A stretch of 64,000 nucleotides of DNA from Romanomermis culicivorax (GCA_963922205.1 CAWUHX010000321.1:186001-250000); one strand, 5' to 3'; shown: positions 11,501-23,524, counted from the first letter of the stretch. Program-made: numbers and translations. The notes: generated by a model from the letters alone, not told the origin.

Positions 11501-14500
11501 TTGGTATTCGTTTTCTTTGGCGACAATCGTTTGTTTCAAAGTTGAGATCACCTGTAAAAAAAATTTCAAATTCTTTAAATTCAAAAATTCAAAAAAACGA
11601 ATTCTACGATTTTCGGTTTTGAAAAAATTAATATTCTATTTACCTCGTCTTTTTCTTGCGACGTTTTTTCCGCTTCGAGCAATTTTTCGACGTATTCATT
11701 TTTCTCCGAATCGAAACGAGCCTGCGTTTCTCCCAAAAGCTGGTTCAACTTATCTTTTAGTTCTAGCGTCATTTTCTCAAGAGTTTCGCGTTCATTTAAC
11801 ACATCGTTTTTCATTTCGTTCAGATCTGGTCTGCAAAAATGAGCAAAATTGACAACTAAAAATTTTCTATTATTTTTCGAAGAACATTAAAATTTAATCC
11901 GCAGATTAAAACTTCATACCCTTGGTAAGCTAACTAAAATTTGCTGATTATTAGAATTAAGAAGAGATGTATTTAACACATTTAACGACGCTTTTAGGTC
12001 TAATTACAAGAAAATTTTTTCCGAAGAGTCATTGAAGGAAAAAAATCAAAGCCCGAAAAAAAGTTTAAAAAATTTTCTGTTTTTTTCGCCCAAAAAGTTC
12101 GCAAAACGGTTGAAATGCAGCAATTTTCGTTTAAAACAAAAAAAAATGCTACAGAATTATAATTTTTTCTTCAAAAATGACCGTCTTCTACCAAAAATTA
12201 CATTTTTTCAATTTTGTTTCGACCAAAAGGACACAATCCTATTGCTATCCCATTTCACCCATTTGATTGCCAAATAATGGCGGTTAAATGCCCAACCCCC
12301 ATGTACATTTATGTCTTACCTCAAGGCACTGAGTACTTTTCGAAGTGATTTTGCATCGTTGCACAGTTGTTCATTGCGTCTTATGTTGGAAGCATTCTCG
12401 GATTCCAAATGGATTAATTTTTCGCGTAACTCCGATTCTAGTCGCCGAGCTTCTACTTCACGCTCACGAAATTCTTCCAGAAGTTTCGCCTGTTCTTCTA
12501 TCTTGTTTTTACATTGATGATGATTACTATGATGGTCGGCGAATCTGTATTCAATTGAAAAGAAGAATCATTTTGAGGAAATATGGTGAAAAAGGAATTA
12601 AACTACTTTGCAACAACGTGAAGCAGGACATGTCATTTAAAAAACTATTCTCAGACGGGATGTTTCCAAAAAACAAAGATTTAGTGGATACAGATAAAAT
12701 AACAAATGGAAAAATGCGACTCCACAGTAACCGGTGCAAATTACAATCCACAAGACACAATATTCCACAATTTTTGTGGAATGTTAAATAAAAATGATAA
12801 AACTATAATCTGGTCGAAAATCTTGAACGATTATAATGCAAATAAAGCATGTGGGACATAAGAAAGAACGCAAACTTGATTCACAAAGCTGAACAAAAAA
12901 AAGAGTGAATGTTGATGCAAGAAATGCAAGAAATTAAAAAGAAAAAAAGAAATGTATGATAATGCCACTCCAAAACAATAAACTTTTTAGATTCGTTTTA
13001 GATTTTGTAAAATGCATATTTTCGTACATGTGCCAAAAGAATTCACCAAAGGAACAACCAGCGCAGAAGCCAGACGTATAGATGTACCTGGCCATGGGAC
13101 CGCACATTATAAAACGAAAAAATGTGAAAATGTTTATAATTTTGGTTAGAAGTAGTCTTTTTCGAACAAAACGGTCAAAAATATCCATCTTTAGGCGCTT
13201 CGCACGAATAAAACGAACTTTTGGGGATATTCAAATCACAAAAGATTTTCTGAAACATTTTTCCGATTTATCATGCCAAATTTACGAAATTTTTCGATTT
13301 ATGACAAAATATAAATGTACAAGGGAGTTCGAGATATGGGTGAGGTCAGACGACTTTTTTATTGGCGGAGTCATGGATTTCCTGTAATTAAGAATGACGC
13401 CGTCAAAAAAAATTAATCATCTTGAAATTTTCTTTCTTCTTAAAATTTTCGCCTATCAAAGCCGAAAAAATAAAAATAGTGAGGCTCTAAAGAAACCATA
13501 AAAATTAATATATTTGGTGTGATAAGGCGAAAAATTGAATTTTTAACCTTTTTTGTTCAAAAATGCCTTTTACCTACCGAAAAATGATATTTTTCTCGAT
13601 GTTTGAGACAATTCTAGTCATATGACTGACAAATTATGAGATTCACCATGATCCGAGCCTTAGAAATAGAGACCGTCTTCCTACGATTTGCCAATCATAT
13701 GTCTAAAATACGTTGGTCATGTGCATGAATGTATGAACCCTATCCATTCGACCGAAAAAACCCGAAAAATATAAATATTTAGCTGGAAAATGGTCATTTT
13801 TGAACAAAAAATGGCGAAAATATTAGTTTTTCTGTAAATACATATTTTTTACGTTTTTAGACAGAAATTACTTTTTTCGGACCATTATTTGGGAAAATCA
13901 AAACGTCAGCACTTTATGAACTCTTCAAAATTTTGGGGAATCCATGACCTTACCCACAAGCAGTCCACAGGAATTCGGAGCTTCGTTACATGTGTACGAA
14001 CCACACAACAGAGCTCTGTTGAAATTATAAATAAATTTGGAATTTCTTCAAGAAAACTGTAAAACGGCGAAAAAGAAAGTCGAAAATATCTTTTGATGAG
14101 TCCAAAAACTAATAGGAAGACAAAAAGTGCAAAAGTGCACGAAATTCCGAATACAAAACTAAAATTTACTTATTTTCGGGCGATTCTTCTTCACCTAAAG
14201 GCGTCAAATTGGACAAAGATGCGCTAGAAAAAGTGGCCCGAAAAGACGGCTTATGACGCACAGCTAACGGCGAACCGAACGTTCTGACCGCTGTCCCGCC
14301 CACCGAGCAATTATTGACCGGCGTATGGGCTTGGCTATTTTCGTGTTGGGACAATTCCATCGGTGGAAAAGTCAATTCTTCTAACGAAGCGTTCGAATTG
14401 GGCGTACAAACGCGGACGGCTTCGTCGACCCCGGCGGTACGTTGTTTGATTGGCGATTGTCCGACGAATCGTCGACCGGCGGAGCCGACGGCCGGGATGT

Positions 14501-17500
14501 CAATGGGAGCCGAGCGCGGCGTTCCGGAAGAAAAAGCACACTCTTCGATCTTGAAAAAATAAAGAAATATGAATGGAAATTTTCATGAAATTTCATGACA
14601 GTTTTTGATCAGACAGTAAATTATGCAGTCTTTCAATTTTTGAGGCATCTACAAATGGAAAAATTGCGGAAAACTGCATAAATTTTAGTGTTCAACGACA
14701 TTCCCAGGAGTGTTCCACCAGTTAACTGAGCCGATGAATCCTAGAATTTCCCGGGAGTATATTTCGGTCTTAGACATTATGACACATGTGCATAGAAAAT
14801 CGAAGGTTCGAAGGAAATACACACAATTGAATGTTTCAGTTAAAATTAAAAACTTCGTTTGAAAATTTCAAGTTTTTTCCTTCTCTAATCGTTTTGAACT
14901 GACTACTAGAAATTCTGACATCTCTAGCAACAGAGTGACGAGATTTAACACACATCTATAGTTCTAATAATACTGCAATGGTTCCTAATTTCTCTCAAAC
15001 CTATTTTTTGCTCAAAAAAGTGATTTTCGACCAAAAATACATATTTTTGGTCGATTTCCGGCCCGTCAACAACTGGAAGTTGGGGGAGGGAGTCGCCGAC
15101 AACTGCATATACGATTTAAAATTTTGGGGGACATTTTTGACCATTTTTGTAGAGAAATAACTATTAAGTGCCCGAAAAATAACTTTTCTGACTTTCTCTA
15201 TCAGAAACCATTATTTTCGACCGTAAATCGGACATTTTTGAAAGTTTTATGTTCAAGAAAAGACCACATTCTACTAAAAAGCTGACATTATCAATTGTTT
15301 TTTATACGTTTGCATAGAAACATTGAAGTTTTCCAGGATTTTTTGTTCAAAAACATACGTGTAATTGGGTGGGGGTTGGGGGAGACCCCGCCCCAAACTT
15401 GGGCATCCCTATACACAACCCCCCTAAACACAGACAAATTGATAAAAAAGTGAATATTTTGGGAAAATTTTCGAAATTTTTCCGGGATAAACACATCCCC
15501 GGGTCAGAAGTATGAGGACCCCAACTCCTGGGAAATTAAGCATGCAAAATTCTATCGTCAAGTACTAGTGTTTTGAATTTTGATTGACCCGAGAGATATT
15601 TATGTCGTACAAAAAAATCGAACCTGTCGTATTTGATCCGAAGCTTGAAAAACAAGCCTCGAAGAAATAGTTACAAAAAGATAACGAAGCATGCCCCCAT
15701 AACTACATAAGTGCCAAATTATGTTCCAAAATGCCACCTGATCCTCGGTGTTGATAATGAGCTATTTCTGGAAACTCTTACTGTACCTCTGCGTGTGAAG
15801 CTTCTTTCGTTTCGTCCAAATCTTCCAAATCCAATTGCCCTTTAGAACGCCGATGTCGAGCTGAAAATCCGCCGCCACTGCTACCGAAACCGCCACCACC
15901 CGACGGCGAACAATACGACGATGAGTCTTCGTCGGTCGTAGTAACCCAATTAGGCGATTGGCAATAAAATTGACGTCGTTGTTGAGCGGAATTTAACGAC
16001 GTATTCGAACCGCCAAACGACGATAAAGAACAAGGCCCGGCGGCGGCGCTTTGGCTTAGCGAGAAAAAATTGCCGCCGCCGCCCGGTATAGAAAATTTCG
16101 GCGAATGAACTAAAAATGACGCTTCGCGTTTTAGACGGCTTGTCGTTTCGGTCAATTGCTGTTGATCCATGACGTTCATTCGTTGAAAGACTTGCGGTTT
16201 AGCGACCTGGATATGATAGAAAAAGAATGAAATAACGAGCCAAAATCATACACGTGCAACGGAACCAAAATTTTAGCAGTGTCGTGGAACGAAAAAATCC
16301 TGTTTTTTCCAAATGTCTGAAAACGGTTAAAAAATAGTAATTTTCCAAAAAAAGATGAAAATATGTATTTATGGCACCAAGCGCAGAAAAAACTGATATT
16401 ATCAAACGTTATTTGTTCATGAATGACCATTTTCTACCAGAAATTGACCGTTTTAGCTTTTTTCGACTAAAAGAATGGTGTTCCTATGGCTAGACCATTT
16501 CATTCATATAATTGGCGAATCTTGAGATGTTACCATTTGGCTAGCTACACGGTCGACGATTTCTGTGGGATTTCTTATGGCACTTAACTCTCAATTGCAT
16601 GCATAACTGGAATTTGAAAAGACAGGGTGGTCCAAAAAATCGGGTCACGTAAAAAGTGGGGATAAGGCAAATATGCGCCCTATTTTCTGGATGTGATCAG
16701 TGCATTTTTCAGGATCCGGATGCGAATCTGATGAAACAATTTTTTTGGATCCGGATCTGATGCTGTCAAAGATTGAAATCCGATCACAATGGGAAGCTCA
16801 TCTATGGGTTTGCATTTTTTTAAAATTTTGAACGATTTCTGACAAGATTGCAGATGTGAACTTTAATTAGCTTTTGTCTGTAAAAACAGGTTACATCGTA
16901 GGTCTTGACTTGTTATTGACTTTACAGCTGTACATATGCTTCCTAAATGAAACAATAGTACAAATCAGGCTATTTTTATGCACATTGCACTGTTTGTTGT
17001 ACCCTACGAGAAAATTTCTAGACATTTTCTTCTGCACACCACAGAAATTTTTGATCGAGAAGCTGTCAAGGTTTTCAATGTTTCGCCTACTGAGAGAATC
17101 GATGATTCCGACTTTTTGGAAGGGTAATTATAAAATCATTTATTTATACTTATATAACATTATTTATTTATACTTATAACATTATTTATTCATACTTATA
17201 ACATTATTTTGTTTATACTTAATAACATATATTAATATAGCATTATTTGGATCTTTTCCGTACCAGTCTCGGCCGTCAAGTTTACCTATCCAGTTGTAGC
17301 ATCATTGAATATAATACTGTGCTTGACATACTTGTACTTCTTGATTTTCAATCTGGCCATCTATGTTTTCGAAATAACTAGTGTAATTTTCAAAATTATA
17401 TTTACTTGGAACAGGAATAAACTGTTCAGTGCAGAATTTCTTTAGTCATTTCAAACCACCCTTTAATATATTACTTGCAAATATTGCGCTATTTGAGGCA

Positions 17501-20500
17501 CCATGGCACGTAATTCGCGAACATTTTGGATTTCAACGACAGGCAAATCTTCGTCGAAAGGCAAAATCGATTCGGCGCAAAAATTCGGCACTTTTCCATC
17601 CAGTCCTAGAGTATACGTACAACATTACGCAAATGTCACGTGCCAAATAATCGGCTCACAAAATCATTATTTATTAAGAAGATTAACATTCCACTGAATA
17701 GGTAAAAAAGTCAAACAAAATACTGAATGATAACAGAGACTATATAGGAAAAAACTGTAGTTGATACAAGTGACGTAATTTTAAAAAAATGTTTTGAAAG
17801 ATTTTTCTGTGCTATCCGTCAAGTCATGTTGTAATCATTCAACAAAAATGGCCAGCTTTTATCTGCTAGATAAATGCCCGTTCTCACTAAAAGGAGATTC
17901 TTTTCTCTTACCGTTGAATAGGCACCGCAAAAAATGGCCATCCATTTGTCGCGAAAATAAACGACGGATGCGCAATTCTTCATCGCGCAAAATTTTCGAA
18001 TTTTCGACCAAACTTTTCGTAACTGATGTGAATTCGTCGCGAAAAAGGCGTCGACGTAGAACTTCGCCGACGGCGAGAGCGTAGACGATCGGACAATCAT
18101 GAACTTGTTTGATGACGGCTAAACGGCGTTTGGCCCGATGCAAAGTTTCGCTTAAAAAATGATGAAAAACTCGGGATGTAAAGTTGAATTCGTATTATTT
18201 AATTTACTTCGTTCATTTTCTTCAACAATTTCTCCTTTTTACTAATGTCTTTACGCTGTTTTCAGTTTTTTCTCGGCTTTTACTCTTTTTTACTTCAGCG
18301 TTTCTTTCATTATTTCGTCGTTTGTCATTTTATTTTTTTTCCTCCTCAATTTAACATCCTAGAATTTTTCCCCCGTTTTTTATTCTTTTACACTTTTTCT
18401 CTTTGTTCTCACATTATTCCTGTCTTGTTCTTTTTTCTCTTTTTTCGATCGATTCTTTTTTCTAATGGTACTTTGCTACTTTTTTGAGCTGATTATTCTT
18501 GTTTTTTTGACATTATTCTTGTCTTCTTTTACTCCTTTCTCCCACTGTCTTCTACAACATTCCTTTTCCCTTTCTACTTTACTCCACATTTTTATCTTCT
18601 CTCTTTTTTCCCATTTATCTACTTTATTTTCCTTTCAATTCACTTTTCAATTTTTTTGTCTTTTTCTCTTTCTATTTTTCCTAATCGTTCACGATTTTAT
18701 CTTACTCTTCCTCTCTTTCTCTCCCGCAACTTTTTTTCCTCTATATATTTTTTCCGTCTTCTACTTTATTCTGTCATTCACATGTCGATTTTATTTTTTT
18801 GTACAATGTTTGCTCTTTTTTACCATTTGCTTCTTGTCATTTTCTTTCCCGTTTAATGTTTTTTCTCTTCACTATTAATTTTTTATGGTCTATTACTTTG
18901 TTTTTTGCTCGTCTTCTACTTTATTTCTTTTTTTATTCCTTTCCTTTTTCATTCCTTTTCCTGTCCCGTTGTGTTCTCCTTCACTTTCTAGTCCTCTCAT
19001 TGTTTTTCCATGTATCTGTTTTATTTTCTATATTCATTACTTTTTCAATTCTTTTGGTCTTTTTCTTCTTTTACGCTTTTTTAGTCTTTTAGGATTTCAT
19101 ATTTTTCTAACCTTTTTCCATTTTGCCCCCTTTTCTACCTTTTATAATTTTTTTTGTTTTTATTCACTTTGTCCTTCATTTTCTTGCAATATTTTCATCT
19201 ATTTTTATTCCTTTTTTAGCATTCAGCTCCCATCAATTACTCTCCATTTTTATTCATTCGTCTCCTTTTGCATTTTTTATTTAATTCACCTTTTACTTTT
19301 TTCGATATTTTCTATGTTCTTTTTCATTTTTTATCCCTTCTTTCATTTTGTACATTCATTTACTTTACTTTCATTTTCTATTCTTTTATACACTCAATCT
19401 CCTTTCTCCATCCAATTTTTTTATTCCCTGAATTTTCACACAATTTTTCCTTCTTTTTTTATGCATTCGGTTCAGCATCCGAATTGTGAATCAGATATTG
19501 ATTTTGACATGAAACTATGGGAAACTTACATTTTAACGACTAAATCTCGATCAATTTTCTGTATTAAATCATGTGTATCGCGAATCCATTTTAGGCGAAC
19601 GCGGACGTTGAATAAAAGTTCTTGCTTCGCTTGGAATACTCTTTGACTTTGTTCAAAAAGGTAACGATTCATTTTGCACAGCTCTTTTAAAATATCCAAT
19701 TGACGGCGCCAGACGACGTCCGGTTTCAAAGTGGGATCGCCGCGACACGAAACAACTTGATCAGATAGTTTTTGCTGATTCGCCTATACATATATAAAAT
19801 GTTTGCTATTCGCCTATACATATTTAAAATGTCTAGAGAAATGAAAAAAATGTTTTGATATCAACAAGTGAAATTTTTTTGCGCGAGATTATGTAAAACT
19901 TTATATTTTACATTTCAAAGTTTTTCTCACTTGACTCTTGCGAAAACTTTCGACGACGTTGTTCAATTGGGCCAAACGTTCGCCCATACCCTTTATCTCC
20001 GACATGGGGTCGTTGTACTGCCTGTTCACGGCGTCCTCCCAGCGGACGACGTTGGACGCTAAATCCGGATCAATAATTTGATCTAAATAATAACGGGCAT
20101 CCTGAGCGAGCGCCCCAAAACTGCTTTCTGGTTCTTTTTCTATGATCCAATCGTATAATGTGATATCGGAAATCGATTTACGTTTCGATTTTTGACATTC
20201 TTGTTCTTCCTGATATATATATATAATACAAATGAAATTGATCATAAAAAATAAACCATACATATGCATACATGTAATGGAGTCCCAATGTCTGGGGAGG
20301 GCGACTTTTTCGGGGCCGGTTCTTCAAAACTTTAGGGGAGCGGTATATGAAGAAAAAAATCGATTTTTCCATCAGAAAATTCTGAAAAATGGTTCAAAAA
20401 ATATGAATTTTTGTCTAAAAAGTAAAAAATGCATTCATGGCGCGGAACGGCCAGAAAATTGATGTTTTGACCACTTTTCGTTAAAAAATTGACATTTTTC

Positions 20501-21817
20501 AGTATTTTCTCGACCAAAACTACAGGGGTCCCTATGACTACCATGGCTAGACATAGGATTGGAAAATCTTGGGAGGGGGTCGCCCAATGGCTATCCATAT
20601 GGCCGGCGATTTCTATGGAGGTGGGTTCCCATAGCACCTCCCCCAGTTACATATAGTATGTACATATGTCACAATAAAATGCACCTCGGCTCCTTTTTTG
20701 GCGGAATTTTCCAGCAAGCATTGAAGAATCGGTACTTTTTTCAAAGTTTCTAAATCTTGCGGTAATTCTTCCAATAAAACGGCGTAGAAATCTCTTTTAC
20801 TCAAAAATCGATTGAATTTCTGTCTGAATTTGTCGTTACGTTCTTTAAAAGCTTTGACGGAATCGCTAAGATGAGCCATTACAACGAACCAACCTTGGTG
20901 TGTTAGATGTTGCTCATTGACGAGTCTGAAAAAATGGGAATTTCGAGGAAAAGAAAGTGTCCAAGGGTCAGAAAAATATCCGTGTTTCCAACATTATTAA
21001 GTTGGTCATATATATACATATTTAATACCGGAAAACGCTTGAGGATAATTCGTCTGTGCACGCGACACATTTGTGAGCCAATTTAACGTTGACCCTGAAC
21101 GTTTCGTCATTGGGCGACAATTTGAGTTGTCTGAGGAAGATCGTTTCGCATTCTTTTGAGATCTATGTAGGCAAAACATTCACAGAAAACAGCGAACATC
21201 AATAATTGGCAAAAATTACATAAGGGTCATGCATTTTGACAGTCTTTGTAGGAGAATGGACACAATTATCAACGAATAGCAAATGCAATGTTACACAGAT
21301 CGTTTTAAACATTTCGTTTCATTTAGTCAATAATCATGGTTTTTGAGAAATACTTAACACACGTCTAGAGGAAAGAAAATACGTTTGTTTCAAAACTGGT
21401 TTCTTGTTCAGCGCGAACGTGGAAATACTCGAAAAATAATTAAAGGCCGTTGCGCCGATATGAAAATGAAAGATTTCTTTGTAAAATTATGTCCACGTGT
21501 ATTACCTGAGGCTCCGACAAAGGCTCCTTCGACGCGCAAAAGCTGCTTCTTTTCGTCGAACCAGCGACGATTTGATCCGATTTTTCGTCGCGTAGAATCA
21601 AAAAAATTGGATTCGACGAATCGACGCCAGCGTCGTAGGACGAAACTTTCTTCGACGAGTCCAAAATTTTGCCGCCCGACACCATCAAAATTTGATCGTT
21701 GGGCGACGTATCGACGGCTTTTTGAATTTGATCTTTCAATTTGGAGACCGGGTGGCCGGCGTAACCGACGTCGAAGCATAACATACGTCCGGCGTCCAAG
21801 TGAAAAACGTGCAACAT
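8393..21817 (-). CDS. RB1CC1: RB1CC1/FIP200-like autophagy scaffold, complete, 16 coding exons
   Basis: FIP200 is the ATG11/ATG17-like scaffold of the ULK1-ATG13-ATG101 complex, which starts autophagosome formation and binds cargo receptors. Coding exons, 5' to 3' on the minus strand: 21817-21506, 21162-21029, 20925-20685, 20209-19931, 19783-19530, 18150-17912, 17605-17475, 16206-15787, 14549-14170, 12544-12320, 11830-11644, 11551-11313, 11257-11082, 10848-10636, 9467-9021, 8538-8393. Every junction is GT-AG, the phases agree throughout, and the total is 4023 nt or 1340 aa (human is about 1590). The start is MLHVFHLDAGRML, which aligns with the human N-terminus. Conserved blocks occur in family order: ubiquitin-like start, helical N-terminal scaffold (LVNEQHLTHQGW, LYDWI, VRLKW), low-complexity linker, coiled coil, Claw. 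Five introns carry family A repeats. The identification is by recalled family similarity and is very secure; single exon borders are inferred. Confidence 0.95.
9021..9467 (-). CDS. RB1CC1: RB1CC1 exon 15: C-terminal Claw domain
   Basis: The exon encodes FSDQPAPTDFSDPKIL and then the Claw: LRIRKGDLVLVTFDFSINAF, VVFTVSNSVLYILKES, RLVWHLAKLTDMDFCQIKK and NNRYNLPINTKFYRVSAQKF. These match the strands and loop of the FIP200/ATG11 Claw, the dimeric beta fold that binds FIR/LIR-type cargo receptors. The loop before the RLVW strand is enlarged and carries a run of six alanines and Ser/Gly residues. A TAG stop lies directly after a usable donor, so retaining the next intron would end the protein at LLGR. 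Confidence 0.95.
9468..10635 (-). other. RB1CC1 intron 14: long polypurine (+)/polypyrimidine (-) tract
   Basis: Nearly the whole 1168-nt intron is A/G-rich on the plus strand, hence T/C-rich in the transcript. The long Phe/Leu/Ser-rich open frames across it result from this composition and are not genes. Confidence 0.8.
10636..12544 (-). CDS. RB1CC1: RB1CC1 exons 10-14: coiled coil (residues ~797-1143)
   Basis: The exons are 12544-12320, 11830-11644, 11551-11313, 11257-11082 and 10848-10636. The translation is Glu/Lys/Leu-rich with heptad spacing, for example KIEEQAKLLEEFREREVEA, LTLELKDKLNQLLGE-like stretches, LDRERQRFKVELNNLENH and FRQETEDLKIELDLAMQSL. Exon 14 becomes acidic and Ser/Thr-rich (STQSDVDKS, DIDTQTSDDCDVSPESEFSE) before the Claw. 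The coiled coil is shorter than in vertebrates, which explains most of the length difference. Intron 12 is only 55 nt long. Confidence 0.9.
12020..12312 (+). mobile_element. Partial family A copy in RB1CC1 intron 10
   Basis: The second half of the family is recognisable (AAAACGGTTGAAATGCA, GACCAAAAGGACACAATCC, CATTTGATTGCC, ACATTTATG end), but it is diverged and has lost the CATATGG palindromes. Confidence 0.55.
13080..13999. mobile_element. Cluster of decayed family A copies in RB1CC1 intron 9
   Basis: Three diverged pieces follow one another: reverse (about 13100-13380, with GGCGCTTCGCACG), forward (about 13310-13660) and reverse (about 13660-13999, ending CTTCGTTACATGTG). They account for most of the 1.6-kb intron. 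Confidence 0.55.
14170..16206 (-). CDS. RB1CC1: RB1CC1 exons 8-9: low-complexity linker (residues ~531-796)
   Basis: Exon 8 (16206-15787, 140 codons) starts VAKPQVFQRMNVMDQQQLTE, aligning with the end of the helical domain. It continues into a Ser/Gly-rich segment with Gly runs (PGGGGNFF, SGGGGFGSSGGG). Exon 9 (14549-14170) is also Ser/Pro-rich (CAFSSGTPRSAPID, FRATFSSASLSNL, TPLGEEESPENK). This corresponds to the disordered middle of FIP200, which in vertebrates carries the FFAT-like and phosphorylated motifs. No such motif could be confidently placed here. Both exons are phase-compatible with their neighbours. Confidence 0.85.
14990..15530. mobile_element. Decayed family A sequence in RB1CC1 intron 8
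   Basis: Fragments such as TTTTCGACCAAAAATAC, GTTGGGGGAGGGAGTCGCC and GGGTCAGAAGTATGAGG resemble pieces of family A in mixed order. Confidence 0.4.
16246..16610 (+). mobile_element. Family A copy in RB1CC1 intron 7
   Basis: Forward copy from ATACACGTGCAACGGA to CTCAATTGCATGCATAA, with the TTCCTATGGCTAGACC and GGCTAGCTACACGGTCGACG blocks. The central palindrome is degraded to GGCACCAAGCGCAG. Confidence 0.7.
17139..17230. repeat. ~22-bp tandem repeat in RB1CC1 intron 7
   Basis: Four units of the type ATTTATACTTATAACATT follow in tandem with small changes. Confidence 0.8.
17475..21162 (-). CDS. RB1CC1: RB1CC1 exons 2-7: helical N-terminal scaffold domain (residues ~105-530)
   Basis: The six exons are 21162-21029, 20925-20685, 20209-19931, 19783-19530, 18150-17912 and 17605-17475. 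Conserved stretches seen in FIP200 order are ACTDELSSSVFR/LVNEQHLTHQGW, SISDITLYDWIIEKEP, IKGMGERLAQLNNVVESF, ANQQKLSDQVV, LFNVRVRLKWIRDTHDLI, VYALAVGEVLRRRLFRDEF and FNGLDGKVPNFC. In the human protein this region forms the C-shaped dimer that contacts ATG13. Intron 3 holds a family A element, intron 5 is strongly strand-asymmetric, and the acceptor of exon 5 is tandemly duplicated. Confidence 0.92.
18151..19529 (-). other. RB1CC1 intron 5: long polypyrimidine (+)/polypurine (-) tract
   Basis: Most of this 1379-nt intron is T/C-rich on the plus strand and so purine-rich in the transcript, the opposite of intron 14 of the same gene. Long open frames here are compositional. Confidence 0.8.
19783..19835 (-). 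promoter_or_regulatory. Tandemly duplicated 3' splice site of RB1CC1 exon 5
   Basis: CGCCTATACATAT.TAAAATGT occurs at 19781 and again exactly 30 bp away at 19811. On the transcript this gives two TATGTATAG/GCGAAT acceptors in tandem. The proximal one joins exon 4 in frame; the distal one would add ten codons ending in TAG. Confidence 0.7.
20267..20660 (+). mobile_element. Family A copy in RB1CC1 intron 3
   Basis: Well-preserved forward copy from GCATACATGTAATGGAG to CCCCAGTTACATATAGTATG, with the GGCGCGGAACGGCC core and the ATGGCTATCCATATGGCCGG block. Confidence 0.82.
21506..21817 (-). CDS. RB1CC1: RB1CC1 exon 1: N-terminal ubiquitin-like fold
   Basis: The first 104 codons start at MLHVFHLDAGRMLCFD and include VSKLKDQIQKAV, DQILMVSGGKILD and SSYDAGVDSSNPIFLI. 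These match, in order, the beta-grasp start of FIP200 proteins: a hydrophobic first strand, a helix, a 'VNGG' turn and a 'NPIFLF' strand. The exon ends in phase 0 at a CAG/GTAAT donor. It is clearly GC-richer than its flanks and uses many CpG codons. No TATA box or other promoter was recognised upstream. Confidence 0.93.
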
Positions 21818-22959
21818 TTTTTTCCTTCGACAGCGGATTCTTTTCGCTGGTAAAGTTTAGTGTGATATGAGGGGAACGACGATGACGAATAAGAAAACAA
21901 TTACAATTAAAATAAAGCAAATAGAATATCGACCGCCTATACGTCTACATTTTCTGCGACTTCTTTTTGTAAATTCCCGTGTTTATTAATGAAAAATTCA
22001 GCTGAAAGATGAAAAAGATCGCTTTTTATGTCCGCTTATATCAAGTTTTTCACGAGGGAACGTTTAGAAAAGCAAACTTTGAAATAGAACATACTATGTA
22101 GTGCATTCGATAGCTCGTAGCAAATAGCGTATGTCGGCGTTGTTACACAGAATAAGCATAAACGAGCAAGACAATGTTAACCTAAGATGATATAAGGGAC
22201 TACATAAAATGACATAAATTGACTTTATCCCATTTGATAGAGCCGGATAAATATAAAAAAATCTCACATGATGGAAGATCGACTTCAAGTTGCTACGGAC
22301 TTATAGATTTTCAAACTTCACAGAAATTAAGAACTGCGTATTTCAGAAAACAAGGTCGATAATTACTCACATAAACATAATCGCAGTTTTCAAGATGACC
22401 TATCGAACGCAAACTCTAATCTTAAATATTCTCCAGTAATTGCTGACAACAACGCAGACAAATTTTTCATTATCTAACATATTTATGTAAATTTTATTGT
22501 GAATAAAGCCCAAAGGGAGAAACAGTTAGAGTAACATAACTGAATTTTCTCTGGAGTACCGGAAGCATTATAGTATGTGCGATTTCAAAATTCAGACTTG
22601 CGATTTGCAAACGTACCGTCGTCAATCCTCACCAGGTTTTTGACTTTCGCATGCGAAAAAATAAATACAGGCGTTTCAGTAGAGACTTCCGGAGGAGGCT
22701 TCAAAATCAAATATGTATGTAATGAAATGAAATATTTTATTACTTGTGAAAAGAAAAGGACAAGACTGATATCAAACGAGAGGAAAAAATGGACACACAA
22801 AGAAAAGCATGCTGGGAACTTGGGAAACTCTTCAACGGTTAGTTTTGATGAAAGAAGGTTAGTTTTGATGAAAGAAAAAAAAAGAAAAAACTGAAATGCG
22901 AATTAAAGTAAACATAAAGTGACAAGTGAACGGAAGCGCAGGTTACAATTCTATAACAG
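21818..22959. other. Upstream region of RB1CC1
   Basis: AT-rich DNA before the divergent intergenic repeats. No TATA box, CpG island or other gene was recognised. Confidence 0.45.
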
Positions 22960-23180
22960 GCTAACGGAATGGGAGAAATGTCAAAGGACCCCCACAGGAA
23001 TCGTCGGCCATATGGCTAGCCATTGGGTAATTTACCACAGAATTTGACAATTCTATGGCTATCCATATGGTAGTCATAGATCTCTCCCATACGTTAAGTC
23101 GTAAAAAAACTAAGAAACAATTTTTTTTATGAAAAATGTCAACTTTTAAACAAGATATAGCCACAAATTTTACTTTTTTC
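22960..23180 (-). mobile_element. Truncated family A copy (reverse)
   Basis: It carries GGCCATATGGCTAGCCATTGGG and CTATGGCTATCCATATGG but breaks off before the central core. It abuts the Mutator-like element. Confidence 0.65.
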
Positions 23181-23524
23181 GGCGTAGGTACTTTTTGAAT
23201 TTGCACTGTAAATACCTTTTGCATTCACACTTTGTAAGATGGGTAGCCATCAGAGAAAAACTAACACCCACACATATCCGGTTCTAGGACAATTCGCCCC
23301 CCCCCCCAGTAATTCGCCCCCAGCAATTCGTCCCTGGTAGTTCGCTCCCACTGCAGTTCGCCCCCGGACAATTTGCCCCTGAGCAATTCGCCCCCAGTAA
23401 TTCGCACCTGGTACTATACTTAACCAGGTTTTAGATTTAAAAGCAATTCCATGATACGTTACGTAATATATCTTCAGATTTTCTTTTTCCAGCTTCATTT
23501 CTTGAAACTTTTTATCGCAGGCTT

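Noticed and set aside
18245-19646. Long hydrophobic open frames resembling membrane proteins
   Set aside because: Plus-strand frames across the pyrimidine-rich RB1CC1 intron 5; Phe/Leu/Ser content follows from T/C composition. No start context, no family similarity.
21408-21920. 170- and 161-residue frames over the RB1CC1 start
   Set aside because: Shadow frames of exon 1; only the MLHVFHLDAG frame matches FIP200 and splices in phase.
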